From contig DAHUYF010000062.1 of NCBI GenBank assembly GCA_027315365.1, positions 1-64,000 of the forward strand: a stretch of DNA of 64,000 bases. The letters run 5' to 3'. The position numbers were made by a program, and so were the translations under genes. The stretch is from Rhodospirillales bacterium (GTDB lineage: Bacteria; Pseudomonadota; Alphaproteobacteria; ATCC43930; CGMCC-115725). Below are positions 56,662-64,000 of this stretch, piece after piece (position 1 is the first letter of the stretch; each line of letters begins with the position of its first letter). The notes beneath the pieces were generated by a model, which saw only the letters and a list, made by a program, of their open reading frames with translations, did no database searches and was not told the DNA's origin.

Positions 56662-58173
56662 GCCGGCGTAGAATGCCGCCGCGTCCTCGCGCAGGCGCTG
56701 GCGCGAGCCGGGGCGCAAATACATCATGTGGCCGCCCGGGTAGAGCTTGAGCGTCACGCGCTCGGCGGTGACGTTGGCCGGCAGGTGCGCGATGATATAG
56801 CGGCTCATCATGTAGGGCGTCGTCAGGTCGGTCAGCCCGTGCGCGATCAGCAGCTTGAGCGTCGGCTGCAGCGACAGCGCGCGGGCGAGCGCATCGGCGG
56901 CGCCGAGGCTCCGGCGGTCGTCGGAATTGCCCTCGTGCCATTGCCAATCGTGGCTTACCGCGTCGTTGAGCAGCGCGTAGGCGAGGTCGGTATCGAAGCC
57001 GAGCTCGTCGCGGGCATAGGCGGTGAAGGCGCGGGTGAAGGGCGCGATGGTGCCCTGGAGGATGGGATCGTCCTCGCCATAGGAGCTCGACGGATCGGGA
57101 TCGGGCGCGCCGACCGTGCCGTCATAGCGGCTGAGGATCTGGCCGTGGTCGCGGCCCATCGCCTTGACATAGGCGCCGGCCGGCACGCGGCCGCTCCAGC
57201 GCGCGACAAGGGCGTCGTCGAGCCCGGTGAGGGCGGCGATGCGGTGATAGAAATCCTCCGGCCGCCCGGCCGCGGCGGCGGCGAGGCCGACCAGGTAGTC
57301 GCCCAGCGCGAAGCGCTCGGCCTCGCCCAGCGCGTCCGGGGTCAGCGCATGCCTGTCCTCGAGCGCGACCGCGGCATAGGAGGGCAGCTTCAGCGCCCAG
57401 GGCAGCAGGTCGAAGCGGTCGCCGCTCATCAGCCGGAACTCGATCACCGGCGAGACCAGCAGCACCCCGGCGGCGGCGACGCCTTCGCGCTGGGCCAGCA
57501 GCTGCGACAGGCGCGCCGCGCGGAACCCGCCATAGCTCTCGCCGACCAGGTAGACCGGCGAGGTCAGCCGGTTGGAGCGCGCGAGATGCAGCCGGATGAT
57601 CTGCGCCAGCGCATCGAGGTCGGGGTCGACGCTCCACAGCTTCTTGGCGACATCGTCGCTCGTCGCGCGGCTGTAGCCGGTGCCGACCGGGTCGATGAAC
57701 ACGAGGTCGGTGAAGGGCAGCCAGGTGTCGGGATTGTCGGCGACGCGGTTGCTCGCCGGCTGCGGCAGGCCGCCGCCGGGACCGAAGTCGAGCGCCCGCG
57801 GCCCGAGCGCGCCGATGTCGAGATAGGCGGAGGCGGCGCCCGGCCCGCCGTTGAAGGCGTAGGTCACCGGCCGCTGCGACGCGTCGGCGACGCCGTCGAG
57901 GGTGAAGGCGACGTAGAAGATGTCGGCCTGCTTCTCGCCCTTGTCGTTGCGCAGCGGCAGCGTGCCGGCGGTGGCGGTGTAGCCGAACTCCTTGCCGGCG
58001 AGCTTGAGCTTGTGGCGCGTGACGGAATCCGCCGGCAGCAGCGGCAGCGTGGCCGAAGCGCCGGCCGCGGCGGGCTTTGCCGCGGGCGGGTGGCGCGGCG
58101 CCTCCTGGCCGAGCGCCGGCGTGGCGAGCAGCAGCAAGGCGGCGAGGGAGAGAACGGAGCGGCGGCGGCGCAT
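56659..58173 (-). CDS. S10 family serine carboxypeptidase-like protein
   Basis: Secreted hydrolase of 504 residues with a signal peptide (SVLSLAALLLLATPALGQ). It has the S10 core: FNGGPGAASAYLDIGALGPR, LVFIDPVGTGYSRA, and the nucleophile elbow VYLVGESYGGFRAARLSQLL with the catalytic Ser in GESYGG. LLIAHGLTDLTTPYMMSRYII carries the Asp region, and LYPGGHMMYLRPGSR the His. It would act in the periplasm on peptides. Nothing ties it to the flagellum, yet it interrupts the cluster between the cheZ operon and fliP, with element copy C at its end. Confidence 0.87.
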   Translation of the reverse strand: MRRRRSVLSLAALLLLATPALGQEAPRHPPAAKPAAAGASATLPLLPADSVTRHKLKLAGKEFGYTATAGTLPLRNDKGEKQADIFYVAFTLDGVADASQRPVTYAFNGGPGAASAYLDIGALGPRALDFGPGGGLPQPASNRVADNPDTWLPFTDLVFIDPVGTGYSRATSDDVAKKLWSVDPDLDALAQIIRLHLARSNRLTSPVYLVGESYGGFRAARLSQLLAQREGVAAAGVLLVSPVIEFRLMSGDRFDLLPWALKLPSYAAVALEDRHALTPDALGEAERFALGDYLVGLAAAAAGRPEDFYHRIAALTGLDDALVARWSGRVPAGAYVKAMGRDHGQILSRYDGTVGAPDPDPSSSYGEDDPILQGTIAPFTRAFTAYARDELGFDTDLAYALLNDAVSHDWQWHEGNSDDRRSLGAADALARALSLQPTLKLLIAHGLTDLTTPYMMSRYIIAHLPANVTAERVTLKLYPGGHMMYLRPGSRQRLREDAAAFYAG

Positions 58174-58275
58174 GGCGGTCTCGTCTCGCGCGAGGACGGG
58201 AGCGCCAGCTTAGCGCGGGGGGCGCCCGCGCGCCTAGGAGTGCTGAGCGACAGGAGTGCTGAGCGGTTCCTCGCC

Positions 58276-59022
58276 TCAGCTCGGGCCGAAGCTTTGCACC
58301 AGCGAGCCCGCGACCAGATACCAGCCGTCGACCAGCACGAAGAAAATGAGCTTGAACGGCAGCGAGATGGTGGCCGGCGGCAGCATCATCATGCCCATCG
58401 ACATCAGGATCGAGGCGATGACGAGGTCGATGACCAGGAAGGGCAGGAAGAGCAGGAAGCCGATCTCGAAGGCGCGGCGCAGCTCGCTGATCATGAAGGA
58501 CGGCACCAGCACGCGGAAGGGCACGTCCTTGGGCTGGGCCACGCTCTGGAGCTTGGCCATGCCGGCGAAGAGCTGCAGGTCCTGGCTGCGCACATGCGCG
58601 ATCATGAAGTCGTGCAGCGGCGCCCCGGCGCGCGCCAGCGCCTCCTGCTCCGGCAGCTGCTCGGCGATGAGCGGCGCGATGCCCTCGTCGTAGGATTTCT
58701 CCAGCGTCGGCGCCATGACGAAGCCGGTGAGGAACAGCGCGAGGCTGATCAGCACGATGTTGGGCGGCGTCGACTGCAGGCCGAGCGCGTTGCGCAGGAA
58801 GGACAGCACGACGATGATGCGCGTGAAGGAGGTGATGGTGACCAGGATCGCCGGTGCCAGGCTCAGCACCGTCAGCAGCGCCACGAGCTGAATGATGCGG
58901 CCGGTGGAGGTGCCGCCCTCGCCGCCGAGATCGAGCGTCACCGCCTGCGCCAGCGCCGGCGCGGCGGAGAGGGTCGCGAGCAGCGCGGCGAGCGCCGCGA
59001 GCCGCGCCAAGCGGCGGCTCAC
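58276..59022 (-). CDS. fliP: Flagellar export gate protein FliP
   Basis: Protein of 248 residues. A cleavable signal (ARLAALAALLATLSAAPALAQA) precedes the conserved LLTVLSLAPAILVTITSFTRIIVVLSFLRNALGLQSTPPNIVLISLALFLTGFVM, and then LVPSFMISELRRAFEIGFLLFLPFLVIDLVIASILMSMGMMMLPPATISLPFKLIFFVLVDGW. Five FliP subunits form the core of the export gate with FliQ and FliR. The GTG start at 59022 overlaps the fliO stop (GTGA). A 13-bp direct repeat, GGAGTGCTGAGCG, occurs twice just after the gene (58237-58249, 58253-58265). Confidence 0.95.
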   Translation of the reverse strand: MSRRLARLAALAALLATLSAAPALAQAVTLDLGGEGGTSTGRIIQLVALLTVLSLAPAILVTITSFTRIIVVLSFLRNALGLQSTPPNIVLISLALFLTGFVMAPTLEKSYDEGIAPLIAEQLPEQEALARAGAPLHDFMIAHVRSQDLQLFAGMAKLQSVAQPKDVPFRVLVPSFMISELRRAFEIGFLLFLPFLVIDLVIASILMSMGMMMLPPATISLPFKLIFFVLVDGWYLVAGSLVQSFGPS

Positions 59023-59312
59023 GGCGCCCCCCTCTCGACCATGCCGGCGAATTCGCCGGCACTCCCGCGTTCGATGACGAGATCGCTGTTGATGCCGAGC
59101 AGCAGCAGATGCTCGACGCCGTCGCGCTTCAGCAGCACCAGCCGGCGCTTGCCGTCGAGCGGCAGCACTTCGAGAATCGCCAGCCGCCGCCCGCCGGAGG
59201 TCGCCAGCCGTCCGCCGAGGCCGAGGCGGCGCGCGACATAGGCGCAGGCCAGGATGAGCAGGACGACGAAGGCGAGCGCCAGCACAAAGCGCCAATAGGT
59301 ATCGAATCCCAT
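59019..59312 (-). CDS. fliO: FliP-stabilising protein FliO
   Basis: Protein of 97 residues: one membrane helix (FVLALAFVVLLILACAYVARRLG) and a small cytosolic domain RLAILEVLPLDGKRRLVLLKRDGVEHLLLLG, the FliO/FliZ pattern. FliO helps FliP oligomerise. AGGATCG precedes the ATG. It lies between the 94-residue small protein and fliP. Confidence 0.88.
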   Translation of the reverse strand: MGFDTYWRFVLALAFVVLLILACAYVARRLGLGGRLATSGGRRLAILEVLPLDGKRRLVLLKRDGVEHLLLLGINSDLVIERGSAGEFAGMVERGAP

Positions 59313-59315
59313 CTG

Positions 59316-59600
59316 TCAGCGCGATCCTTCCGGGCCGTAGGCGTCGTTGGCGCGCCGGCGCTGCGACGCGTCGCCCTGGCGGACCAGCTCGACGGCGAGC
59401 TGATCGAGCGCCGCGGCGAGCGCGGCGAGACCGCCGGCGAAATCCCGCCGCTCGGCCGCGGGCAGGCCGGGCGCCGCCTCGCACAGCTCGGTCACCGCGG
59501 CGTCGAGGCCGGCGATGTCGACGAGCGCGCCCTCGGCCAGCGCGCGGCGGGCCTCGGCGACTGCGGTGGTGATCTCGGCGAGCCGATCCTGCGGGTTCAT
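59316..59600 (-). CDS. Small helical protein of the fliO-fliP unit, function unknown
   Basis: Protein of 94 residues, Ala- and Leu-rich, with two predicted long helices (DRLAEITTAVAEARRALAEG and FAGGLAALAAALDQLAVELVRQG). I do not recognise the family. Its ATG overlaps the stop of the FlhB-C-like gene by 4 nt, and it ends 3 nt before fliO, so it is translated with export-apparatus genes. Size and helical content would suit a chaperone or gate-associated factor, but nothing more can be said. Confidence 0.65.
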   Translation of the reverse strand: MNPQDRLAEITTAVAEARRALAEGALVDIAGLDAAVTELCEAAPGLPAAERRDFAGGLAALAAALDQLAVELVRQGDASQRRRANDAYGPEGSR

Positions 59601-59932
59601 GGCGCGCCGGCCGCGGCGGCCTGCCGCTCGTTGGCGCGATAGAGATAGAACAGGATCTCGGCGACGGCGACGAAGGCGGCCAGCGGAATCTGCTGTCCGA
59701 TCTCGACCGCGGCCAGGATTTCGGCGAGGTCGGCATCCTCGCGCACCTTGACGCCGTGGGCGAAGGCGAGGTCGAGGATGCGCTCGGCCAGCGCGCCGCG
59801 GCCGGAGGCGACGACCCGCGGCACCTTGTCCTCCTGCCGGTCGTGCTGCAGCGCCACGGCAACGGGCGTGCGGGCGGGCGAGGGGCGGGGAGGCGACACG
59901 GCAATCCTTCCGGCAGGGGAGCCGGAAGGCAT
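59597..59932 (-). CDS. FlhB C-terminal-domain-like protein (FhlB / YlqH type)
   Basis: Protein of 111 residues resembling the FlhB cytosolic domain after the cleavage site: VAVALQHDRQEDKVPRVVASGRGALAERILDLAFAHGVKVREDADLAEILAAVEIGQQIPLAAFVAVAEILFYLYRANER. The NPTH motif is replaced, so no autocleavage is expected. Such FlhB-like small proteins can substitute for the FlhB C-terminal domain in the export switch. A full flhB with intact NPTH is present at 62805-63866. The N-terminal ~20 residues are Ser/Pro-rich. Confidence 0.8.
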   Translation of the reverse strand: MPSGSPAGRIAVSPPRPSPARTPVAVALQHDRQEDKVPRVVASGRGALAERILDLAFAHGVKVREDADLAEILAAVEIGQQIPLAAFVAVAEILFYLYRANERQAAAAGAP

Positions 59933-60007
59933 CTTGCACGGATATGCTTAATTAATGGTTGCCGCGCTTTGCCGCGATGCGCCTAACGCGATGATCTCAT
60001 GGGACGC

Positions 60008-60454
60008 TTAGCCGCCCTGCGCGGCGGCGAGCTGCGACGTGCAGGCGGGGCAGCGGGTCGCCGCGAGCGGCACCGCCGTCAGGCAGTAGGGACAGGGCCG
60101 CGTCGCCGGCGCCGGCGGCGGTGCGGCGTGGTGCAGCCGGTTGATGCCGCGCACCAGGAGAAAGACGGCAAAGGCGACGATGACGAAATCGAGCACGTTG
60201 TTGATGAAGACGCCGTAATTGAGCGTCGGCGCGCCGGCCGCCTTGGCCTCGGCCAGCGAGGCGTAGGATTTGCCGGAGAGGCTGATGAACAGGTTGGAGA
60301 AATCGACCCGGCCCAGGATCAGGCCGAGCGGCGGCATGATGATGTCGTTGACCAGCGAGGTCACGATCTTGCCGAAGGCGGCGCCGATGATGACGCCGAC
60401 GGCGAGATCGACGACGTTGCCGCGCATGGCGAATTCGCGGAATTCCTTGAACAT
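60008..60454 (-). CDS. mscL: Large-conductance mechanosensitive channel MscL with C-terminal zinc ribbon
   Basis: Channel of 148 residues. [47 protein letters not shown] is the first helix and loop; [29 protein letters not shown] is the second helix. The C-terminal ~30 residues have CPYC and CPAC pairs, a small zinc ribbon seen in other alphaproteobacterial MscL. It releases solutes on osmotic downshock. It is not a flagellar gene; it precedes the FlhB-C-like gene by 75 bp in the same direction. Confidence 0.94.
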   Translation of the reverse strand: MFKEFREFAMRGNVVDLAVGVIIGAAFGKIVTSLVNDIIMPPLGLILGRVDFSNLFISLSGKSYASLAEAKAAGAPTLNYGVFINNVLDFVIVAFAVFLLVRGINRLHHAAPPPAPATRPCPYCLTAVPLAATRCPACTSQLAAAQGG

Positions 60455-60523
60455 TGGCGCTCCTCGGCCGGGATTCGGCAGCCTCGCGTTAACTCTCTGA
60501 GCAGCCGGCAGGATATCCGGGAT

Positions 60524-60538
60524 TTTACCGGTTATTAA
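60524..60538 (+). promoter_or_regulatory. flgB: CtrA-like box upstream of flgB
   Basis: TTTA-CCGGTTA-TTAA. The right half is perfect and the left has one change. The first 13 nt equal the fliF box. It is 50 bp before the flgB ATG. No sigma-54 element fits here, which agrees with flgB being an early gene. Confidence 0.52.
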
Positions 60539-60587
60539 TCAGAATCCGCCAGGATCATGGCTCTGCGGCAATCGCGAAGGGAAGGCC

Positions 60588-60998
60588 ATGGACCTCAGCA
60601 AGATTCCGCTGCTCGAAGCGATGACGACGCGCATGAGCTGGCTGGGCGAGCGCCAGTCGGTGCTGGCGCAGAACGTCGCCAATGCCGACACCCCCGGCTA
60701 CACCGCCAAGGACGTCAGCCCGCCGAGCTTCGCCGAGCTGGTCTCGGGTGCGGCTCCGCGCCTGCCGATGACGGCGACCAGTCCCGGCGACATCATGCCG
60801 GTGAGCGATGCCGGCGGCTTCAAGATCACCCCCGACAAAGCCAAGGAGCGCGCGCCCAACGGCAACTCCGTGCAGCTCGAGGACCAGATGATGAAGGTCT
60901 CCGACACCTCCAACGATTACGCGCTGACCACCAGCCTCTACCGCCAGCAGATCGGGCTGATCAAGCTCGCGCTCGGCCACGGCAGCAGCAGCGGCTGA
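60588..60998 (+). CDS. flgB: Flagellar proximal rod protein FlgB
   Basis: Rod protein of 136 residues. LSKIPLLEAMTTRMSWLGERQSVLAQNVANADTPGYTAKDVSPPSF is the FlgB start; the end reads SDTSNDYALTTSLYRQQIGLIKLALGHGSS. GGGAAGG precedes the ATG. First gene of flgB-flgC-fliE-fliQ-fliR-flhB, an early unit that builds rod and export gate together. Confidence 0.95.
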   Translation: MDLSKIPLLEAMTTRMSWLGERQSVLAQNVANADTPGYTAKDVSPPSFAELVSGAAPRLPMTATSPGDIMPVSDAGGFKITPDKAKERAPNGNSVQLEDQMMKVSDTSNDYALTTSLYRQQIGLIKLALGHGSSSG

Positions 60999-61007
60999 TA
61001 GCGCGCC

Positions 61008-61418
61008 ATGGACCTCAACACCTCCCTCCAGCTGTCTTTCGCCGGCATGAGCGCGCAAAGCACGCGGCTGCGCGTCGTCGCCGAAAACCTCGCCAACGCC
61101 GATTCGACGGCGCAGACGCCGGGCGGCTCGCCCTATCGGCGCCAGGTCGTCACCTTCCAGAGCATCTTCGACAAGTCGCTCGGCGCGACCAGCGTCAAGA
61201 TCGGACACATCCTGCCGGGCGGCGGCCAGTTCAACCGCAGCTACGATCCCGGCAATCCCGGCGCGGATGCCCAGGGCTATGTCCTCAAGCCCAATGTCAA
61301 TCCGCTGATGGAGCTGATGGACATGCACGAGGCGCAGCAAAGCTACCAGGCCAATCTCGACGCCATCGACGCGGCCAAGACGATGATCAGCCGCACCATC
61401 AGCCTGCTGAACGCCTGA
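61008..61418 (+). CDS. flgC: Flagellar proximal rod protein FlgC
   Basis: Rod protein of 136 residues: LNTSLQLSFAGMSAQSTRLRVVAENLANADSTAQTPGGSPYRRQVVTF, then VLKPNVNPLMELMDMHEAQQSYQANLDAIDAAKTMISRTISLLNA. It starts 9 nt after flgB. Confidence 0.96.
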   Translation: MDLNTSLQLSFAGMSAQSTRLRVVAENLANADSTAQTPGGSPYRRQVVTFQSIFDKSLGATSVKIGHILPGGGQFNRSYDPGNPGADAQGYVLKPNVNPLMELMDMHEAQQSYQANLDAIDAAKTMISRTISLLNA

Positions 61419-61449
61419 GCGCGTCCGGGCCTTTCAGGAAGGATTCCCC

Positions 61450-61761
61450 GTGGTCGCAAGCCTTTCCGCCGCCGCCAGCGCCTATGCCAATGCCGGCCGG
61501 ATGATGACCGGCGCCGGCACCGCCCCCGCCGCGGGCGGCGGCGGCGGCGGCTTCTCCGATCTGCTGCAGCAGGCCAGCGAGGATGCGGTCGGCGCGCTCA
61601 AGGCGGGCGAGGCGCAGAGCCTGCAGGCGGTGACCGGCAAGGCCGATCTCACCGCCGTCACCCAGGCGGTGAACAATGCCGAGATCGCCCTCCAGACGGT
61701 GCTCGCGGTGCGCGACAAGGTGATCGCCGCCTATCAAGACATCTCCAAGCTGGCGATCTGA
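61450..61761 (+). CDS. fliE: Hook-basal body connector FliE
   Basis: Protein of 103 residues from a GTG. FSDLLQQASEDAVGALKAGEAQSLQAVTGKADLTAVTQAVNNAEIALQTVLAVRDKVIAAYQDISKLAI is the FliE domain. It links the export gate and MS ring to the rod. Its stop overlaps fliQ by 1 nt (TGATG). Confidence 0.95.
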   Translation: MVASLSAAASAYANAGRMMTGAGTAPAAGGGGGGFSDLLQQASEDAVGALKAGEAQSLQAVTGKADLTAVTQAVNNAEIALQTVLAVRDKVIAAYQDISKLAI

Positions 61762-62024
61762 TGAACGCCGCCGACGCCATCGACCTCGCCCACGAGACGG
61801 TCGTCGTCGCGCTGAAGCTCGGCGGCCCGGTGATGCTGCTGGCGCTGGTCGTCGGTCTCGCCGTGTCGTTCCTGCAGGCGCTGACCCAGATCCAGGAGAT
61901 GACCCTCACCTTCGTGCCGAAGATGGTGGTCATCCTGCTCGCGGTGCTGGCGCTGCTGCCGTTCATGATGACGACGCTCACCACCTTCACCCACTCGCTC
62001 GTCGACCGCATCATTTCGGGCTAG
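61761..62024 (+). CDS. fliQ: Flagellar export gate protein FliQ
   Basis: Protein of 87 residues with two membrane helices: LKLGGPVMLLALVVGLAVSFLQALTQIQEMTLTFVPKMVVILLAVLALLPFMMTTL. FliQ surrounds FliP in the export gate. Starts in a TGATG overlap with the fliE stop. Confidence 0.96.
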   Translation: MNAADAIDLAHETVVVALKLGGPVMLLALVVGLAVSFLQALTQIQEMTLTFVPKMVVILLAVLALLPFMMTTLTTFTHSLVDRIISG

Positions 62025-62039
62025 GGGCCGGTCCGGGAC

Positions 62040-62801
62040 ATGCTCGCGCAGCTGCTGCCGGCCAATGTCTTCGCGGCGGTGCTGATCTTCGTCCGGGTCG
62101 GCGGGGCGATGATGCTGCTCCCGGGATTCGGCGAGTTCTACGTGATGCAGCGCTTCCGGCTGCTGCTGGCGGTGCTGATCTCGGCGCTGCTGACGCCGGT
62201 GCTCGGGCCGCATCTGCCGCCGCTGCCGGGAAGCGTCGGAACGCTTGCGGCCATGGTGGGCAGCGAGGCGATGATCGGCCTGTTTCTCGGCTCGGTGACC
62301 CGCATCCTGCTCGCCGCCCTCGACGTCGCCGGCACCGTGGTTTCCCTCCAGCTCGGCCTCTCCGCGGCGCAGATCTTCAATCCGTCGGCGACCGCGTCGG
62401 GCACGCTGGTGAGCTCGCTCTACGGCGTCATGGGGGTGACGATGATCTTCGTCACCGATCTGCACCATCTGCTGCTGCGCGCGCTGGTCGACAGCTACGA
62501 CGTCTTCGCGCCGGGGGTGATGCCGCCGCTCGAGGATCTCTCCAACCTGATCGCGCGCAGCGTCGCCGCCGCCGTCCTCATCGGCATCGAGATGGCGGCG
62601 CCCTTCATCGTGCTCGGCCTGCTGTTCTTCGCCGTCCTCGGCATCATCGGCCGGCTGGTGCCGCAGCTTCAGATCCTGTTCGTGACCCAGCCGCTGCAGA
62701 TCGTCGGCGGGCTCCTCGCCATGGTGTTCCTGCTCTCGGCCAGCATGCGCCTCTTCCTCGACGCCTTCGTCGGGCAGTTCACCGCGTTGACCGGCGGCTG
62801 A
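62040..62801 (+). CDS. fliR: Flagellar export gate protein FliR
   Basis: Membrane protein of 253 residues. FAAVLIFVRVGGAMMLLPGFGEFYVMQRFRLLLAVLISALLTPVLG and MVGSEAMIGLFLGSVTRILLAALDVAGTVVSLQLGLSAAQIFNPS are the family blocks. It completes the FliP-FliQ-FliR channel. 15 nt after fliQ. Confidence 0.95.
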   Translation: MLAQLLPANVFAAVLIFVRVGGAMMLLPGFGEFYVMQRFRLLLAVLISALLTPVLGPHLPPLPGSVGTLAAMVGSEAMIGLFLGSVTRILLAALDVAGTVVSLQLGLSAAQIFNPSATASGTLVSSLYGVMGVTMIFVTDLHHLLLRALVDSYDVFAPGVMPPLEDLSNLIARSVAAAVLIGIEMAAPFIVLGLLFFAVLGIIGRLVPQLQILFVTQPLQIVGGLLAMVFLLSASMRLFLDAFVGQFTALTGG

Positions 62802-62804
62802 GGC

Positions 62805-63866
62805 ATGGCCGACGACAGCAAAACCGAACAGCCATCGCAACGCAAGCTCTCGCGCGCGCGCAGCGAGGGCCAGGTGGTGCAGTCGCGCGAGATCAACAGC
62901 CTGTTCATGCTGACGGCGGGCGCGGCGGTGGTGCTGCTGCTGGCGCCGTCGCTGGCGCGGCGCATGAGCGTGACGTTCACGCACTTCCTCGACCCCGCGA
63001 CGCTGCTCGACGGCGGCGGTATCGTGTGGGGGGCGGTCATCAATCTGCTGAGCGGAATCGCCGGCGCGCTGATCCTGCCGCTCCTCGTCTTCATCGTCGC
63101 GGCGATCGCGAGCTCGGCGCTGCAGACCGGATTCCTCCTCACCTTCGAGAAGGTGGGGTTCGACTGGTCGCGGCTGTCGCTGCTCTCCGGCGTCAACCGG
63201 CTGTTCTCGCTGAGCTCGGCGGTCGAGTTCCTCAAGGGGCTGGCGAAGGTCGCCGCCATCGCCGCGATCGCCGGCGGGCTGCTGCTGCCGGAGGGCGCGC
63301 GGCTGCCGCTGCTGCTCGGCCTCGATCCCGCCGATCTGGTGGCGGAGGTCCATCGCCTGCTGCTGCGGCTGGTGCTGGGCGTGCTGCTGCTGTCGGCGAC
63401 GCTGGCGCTGCTCGATTACGTCTATCAGCGCTTCAGCTTCATGCGCTCGATGCGCATGTCGAAGCAGGAGGTCAAGGAGGAGCACCGCCAGTCGGAAGGC
63501 GACCCCATGGTCAAGGGGCGGCTGCGCCAGATCCGGGTGGAGCGCGCCAGGCGGCGCATGATGGCGGCGGTGCCGACCGCGTCGGTGGTGGTGACCAACC
63601 CGACCCACTACGCCGTGGCGCTCGCCTACGAGATGGGCGCCAAGGGCGCGCCGCGGGTGGTCGCCAAGGGCGCCGATCTCATCGCCCAGAAGATCCGCGA
63701 GATCGCCGAGGCGAACGACGTGCCGCTGGTCGAGAACCCGCCGCTGGCGCGGGCGCTCTATGCCAATGTCGAGCTCGACCACGAGATCCCGCAGGAGCAT
63801 TACCGCGCGGTGGCCGAGATCATCAGCTATGTCTTCCGCCTCAAGGGCAAGCTGCAGCCGCGATAG
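62805..63866 (+). CDS. flhB: Export switch protein FlhB
   Basis: Protein of 353 residues. It begins MADDSKTEQPSQRKLSRARSEGQVVQSREI, has four membrane helices, then MSKQEVKEEHRQSEGDPMVKGRLRQIRVERARRRMM. The autocleavage site NPTH is intact, near residue 264 (VVTNPTHYAVALAYE). Cleavage changes export specificity from hook to filament proteins when FliK signals. It is 3 nt after fliR. Confidence 0.96.
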   Translation: MADDSKTEQPSQRKLSRARSEGQVVQSREINSLFMLTAGAAVVLLLAPSLARRMSVTFTHFLDPATLLDGGGIVWGAVINLLSGIAGALILPLLVFIVAAIASSALQTGFLLTFEKVGFDWSRLSLLSGVNRLFSLSSAVEFLKGLAKVAAIAAIAGGLLLPEGARLPLLLGLDPADLVAEVHRLLLRLVLGVLLLSATLALLDYVYQRFSFMRSMRMSKQEVKEEHRQSEGDPMVKGRLRQIRVERARRRMMAAVPTASVVVTNPTHYAVALAYEMGAKGAPRVVAKGADLIAQKIREIAEANDVPLVENPPLARALYANVELDHEIPQEHYRAVAEIISYVFRLKGKLQPR

Positions 63867-63886
63867 GCGGGACGGGATGTGCTAGG

Positions 63887-64000
63887 ATGACGCCGATGGA
63901 TGGCCAGCCTCAGCAGGCAATTCCCCTGGCGCCGCCGCGCGCCGCGCCGCCGCCGGCGGCAGCCGCCGGCACGCCCCGCTGGATGCGCGGGCTGGGCACG
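63887..64000 (+). CDS. Start of an unidentified gene, truncated by the window edge
   Basis: An ATG 21 nt after the flhB stop begins a frame open to the end of the window, 38 codons. The visible part is Pro/Ala-rich (IPLAPPRAAPPPAAAAG), then TPRWMRGLGT. This looks like the disordered start of a longer protein, perhaps before a membrane segment. It is too short to assign. Confidence 0.5.
   Translation, partial: MTPMDGQPQQAIPLAPPRAAPPPAAAAGTPRWMRGLGT

Noticed and set aside
1-64000. CRISPR arrays, tRNA or rRNA genes, prophage or IS elements
   Set aside because: No regularly spaced direct repeats, cloverleaf-like segments, transposase motifs or integrase genes were seen on either strand. The repeated DNA found is limited to the palindromic elements and in-gene low-complexity tracts.

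Overview
The window is very GC-rich chromosomal DNA of a motile alphaproteobacterium, best matched to a Rhodospirillales- or Caulobacter-like lineage. The diagnostic genes are flbT, flaF, flbD, fliX, sciP, a DUF6468 gene, motE, cheZ, flhF and a one-cysteine DksA. About nine tenths of it is one flagellar biosynthesis locus with a legionaminic-acid-type flagellin glycosylation island. Not found here: fliI, fliJ, motA, motB, fliD, fliS.

Layout. 1-3656: non-flagellar edge (partial DUF302 protein, divergent AraC regulator and LysE exporter, FAD monooxygenase with a MaoC hydratase). 3758-14470 (-): fliF-fliG-fliH-fliN-flbD-flhA-flhF-fleN plus a FliK-like gene. 14784-15074 (-): sciP. 15350-18100 (+): glycosyltransferase and sulfotransferase-like gene. 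18118-22351 (-): fliK-flgD-flgE. 22651-29792 (+): FlaG-like protein, flagellin, glycosyltransferase, flbT, flaF, a TPR/GT41-like (FlmG-type) transferase and a Maf-type transferase. 29801-30748 (-): unrecognised exported-type protein. 30967-36075 (+) and 36175-39760 (-): convergent operons for CMP-legionaminic acid (legB, legC, legG, legI, legH-like; ptmE, Gfo/Idh, legF, SDR). 39828-44852 (-): flgI-flgJ-flgN-flgK-flgL. 45053-46000 (+): fliX and dksA. 46179-49464 (-): flgF-flgG-flgA-flgH. 49707-56630 (+): fliL-fliM-DUF6468-motE-cheZ-TPR protein. 56659-60454 (-): S10 peptidase, fliP, fliO, a small protein, a FlhB-C-like protein and mscL. 60588-63866 (+): flgB-flgC-fliE-fliQ-fliR-flhB, then the start of one more gene.

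Regulation can be read from the DNA. Sigma-54 elements (TGGCAC-N5-TTGC type) precede fliK, the flaG-like gene, flagellin, flgI and flgF. Short palindromes (CGGCAA-N3-TTGCCG), interpreted as ftr-like FlbD sites, lie near all of these and also near fliF. CtrA-like boxes (TTAA-N7-TTAA and variants) precede fliF, sciP, flgI/fliX, fliL, flgB, flbT and the unknown gene at 29801. This matches a CtrA/SciP -> early genes -> FliX/FlbD/sigma-54 -> late genes cascade of the Caulobacter type.

The most unexpected structure is a family of intergenic palindromic elements. There are two full copies, one half copy and one hairpin-only copy. Each begins exactly at the TAG stop codon of a gene (sciP, dksA, the SDR gene, the S10 peptidase gene), and the hairpin stems differ between copies by compensating base changes.
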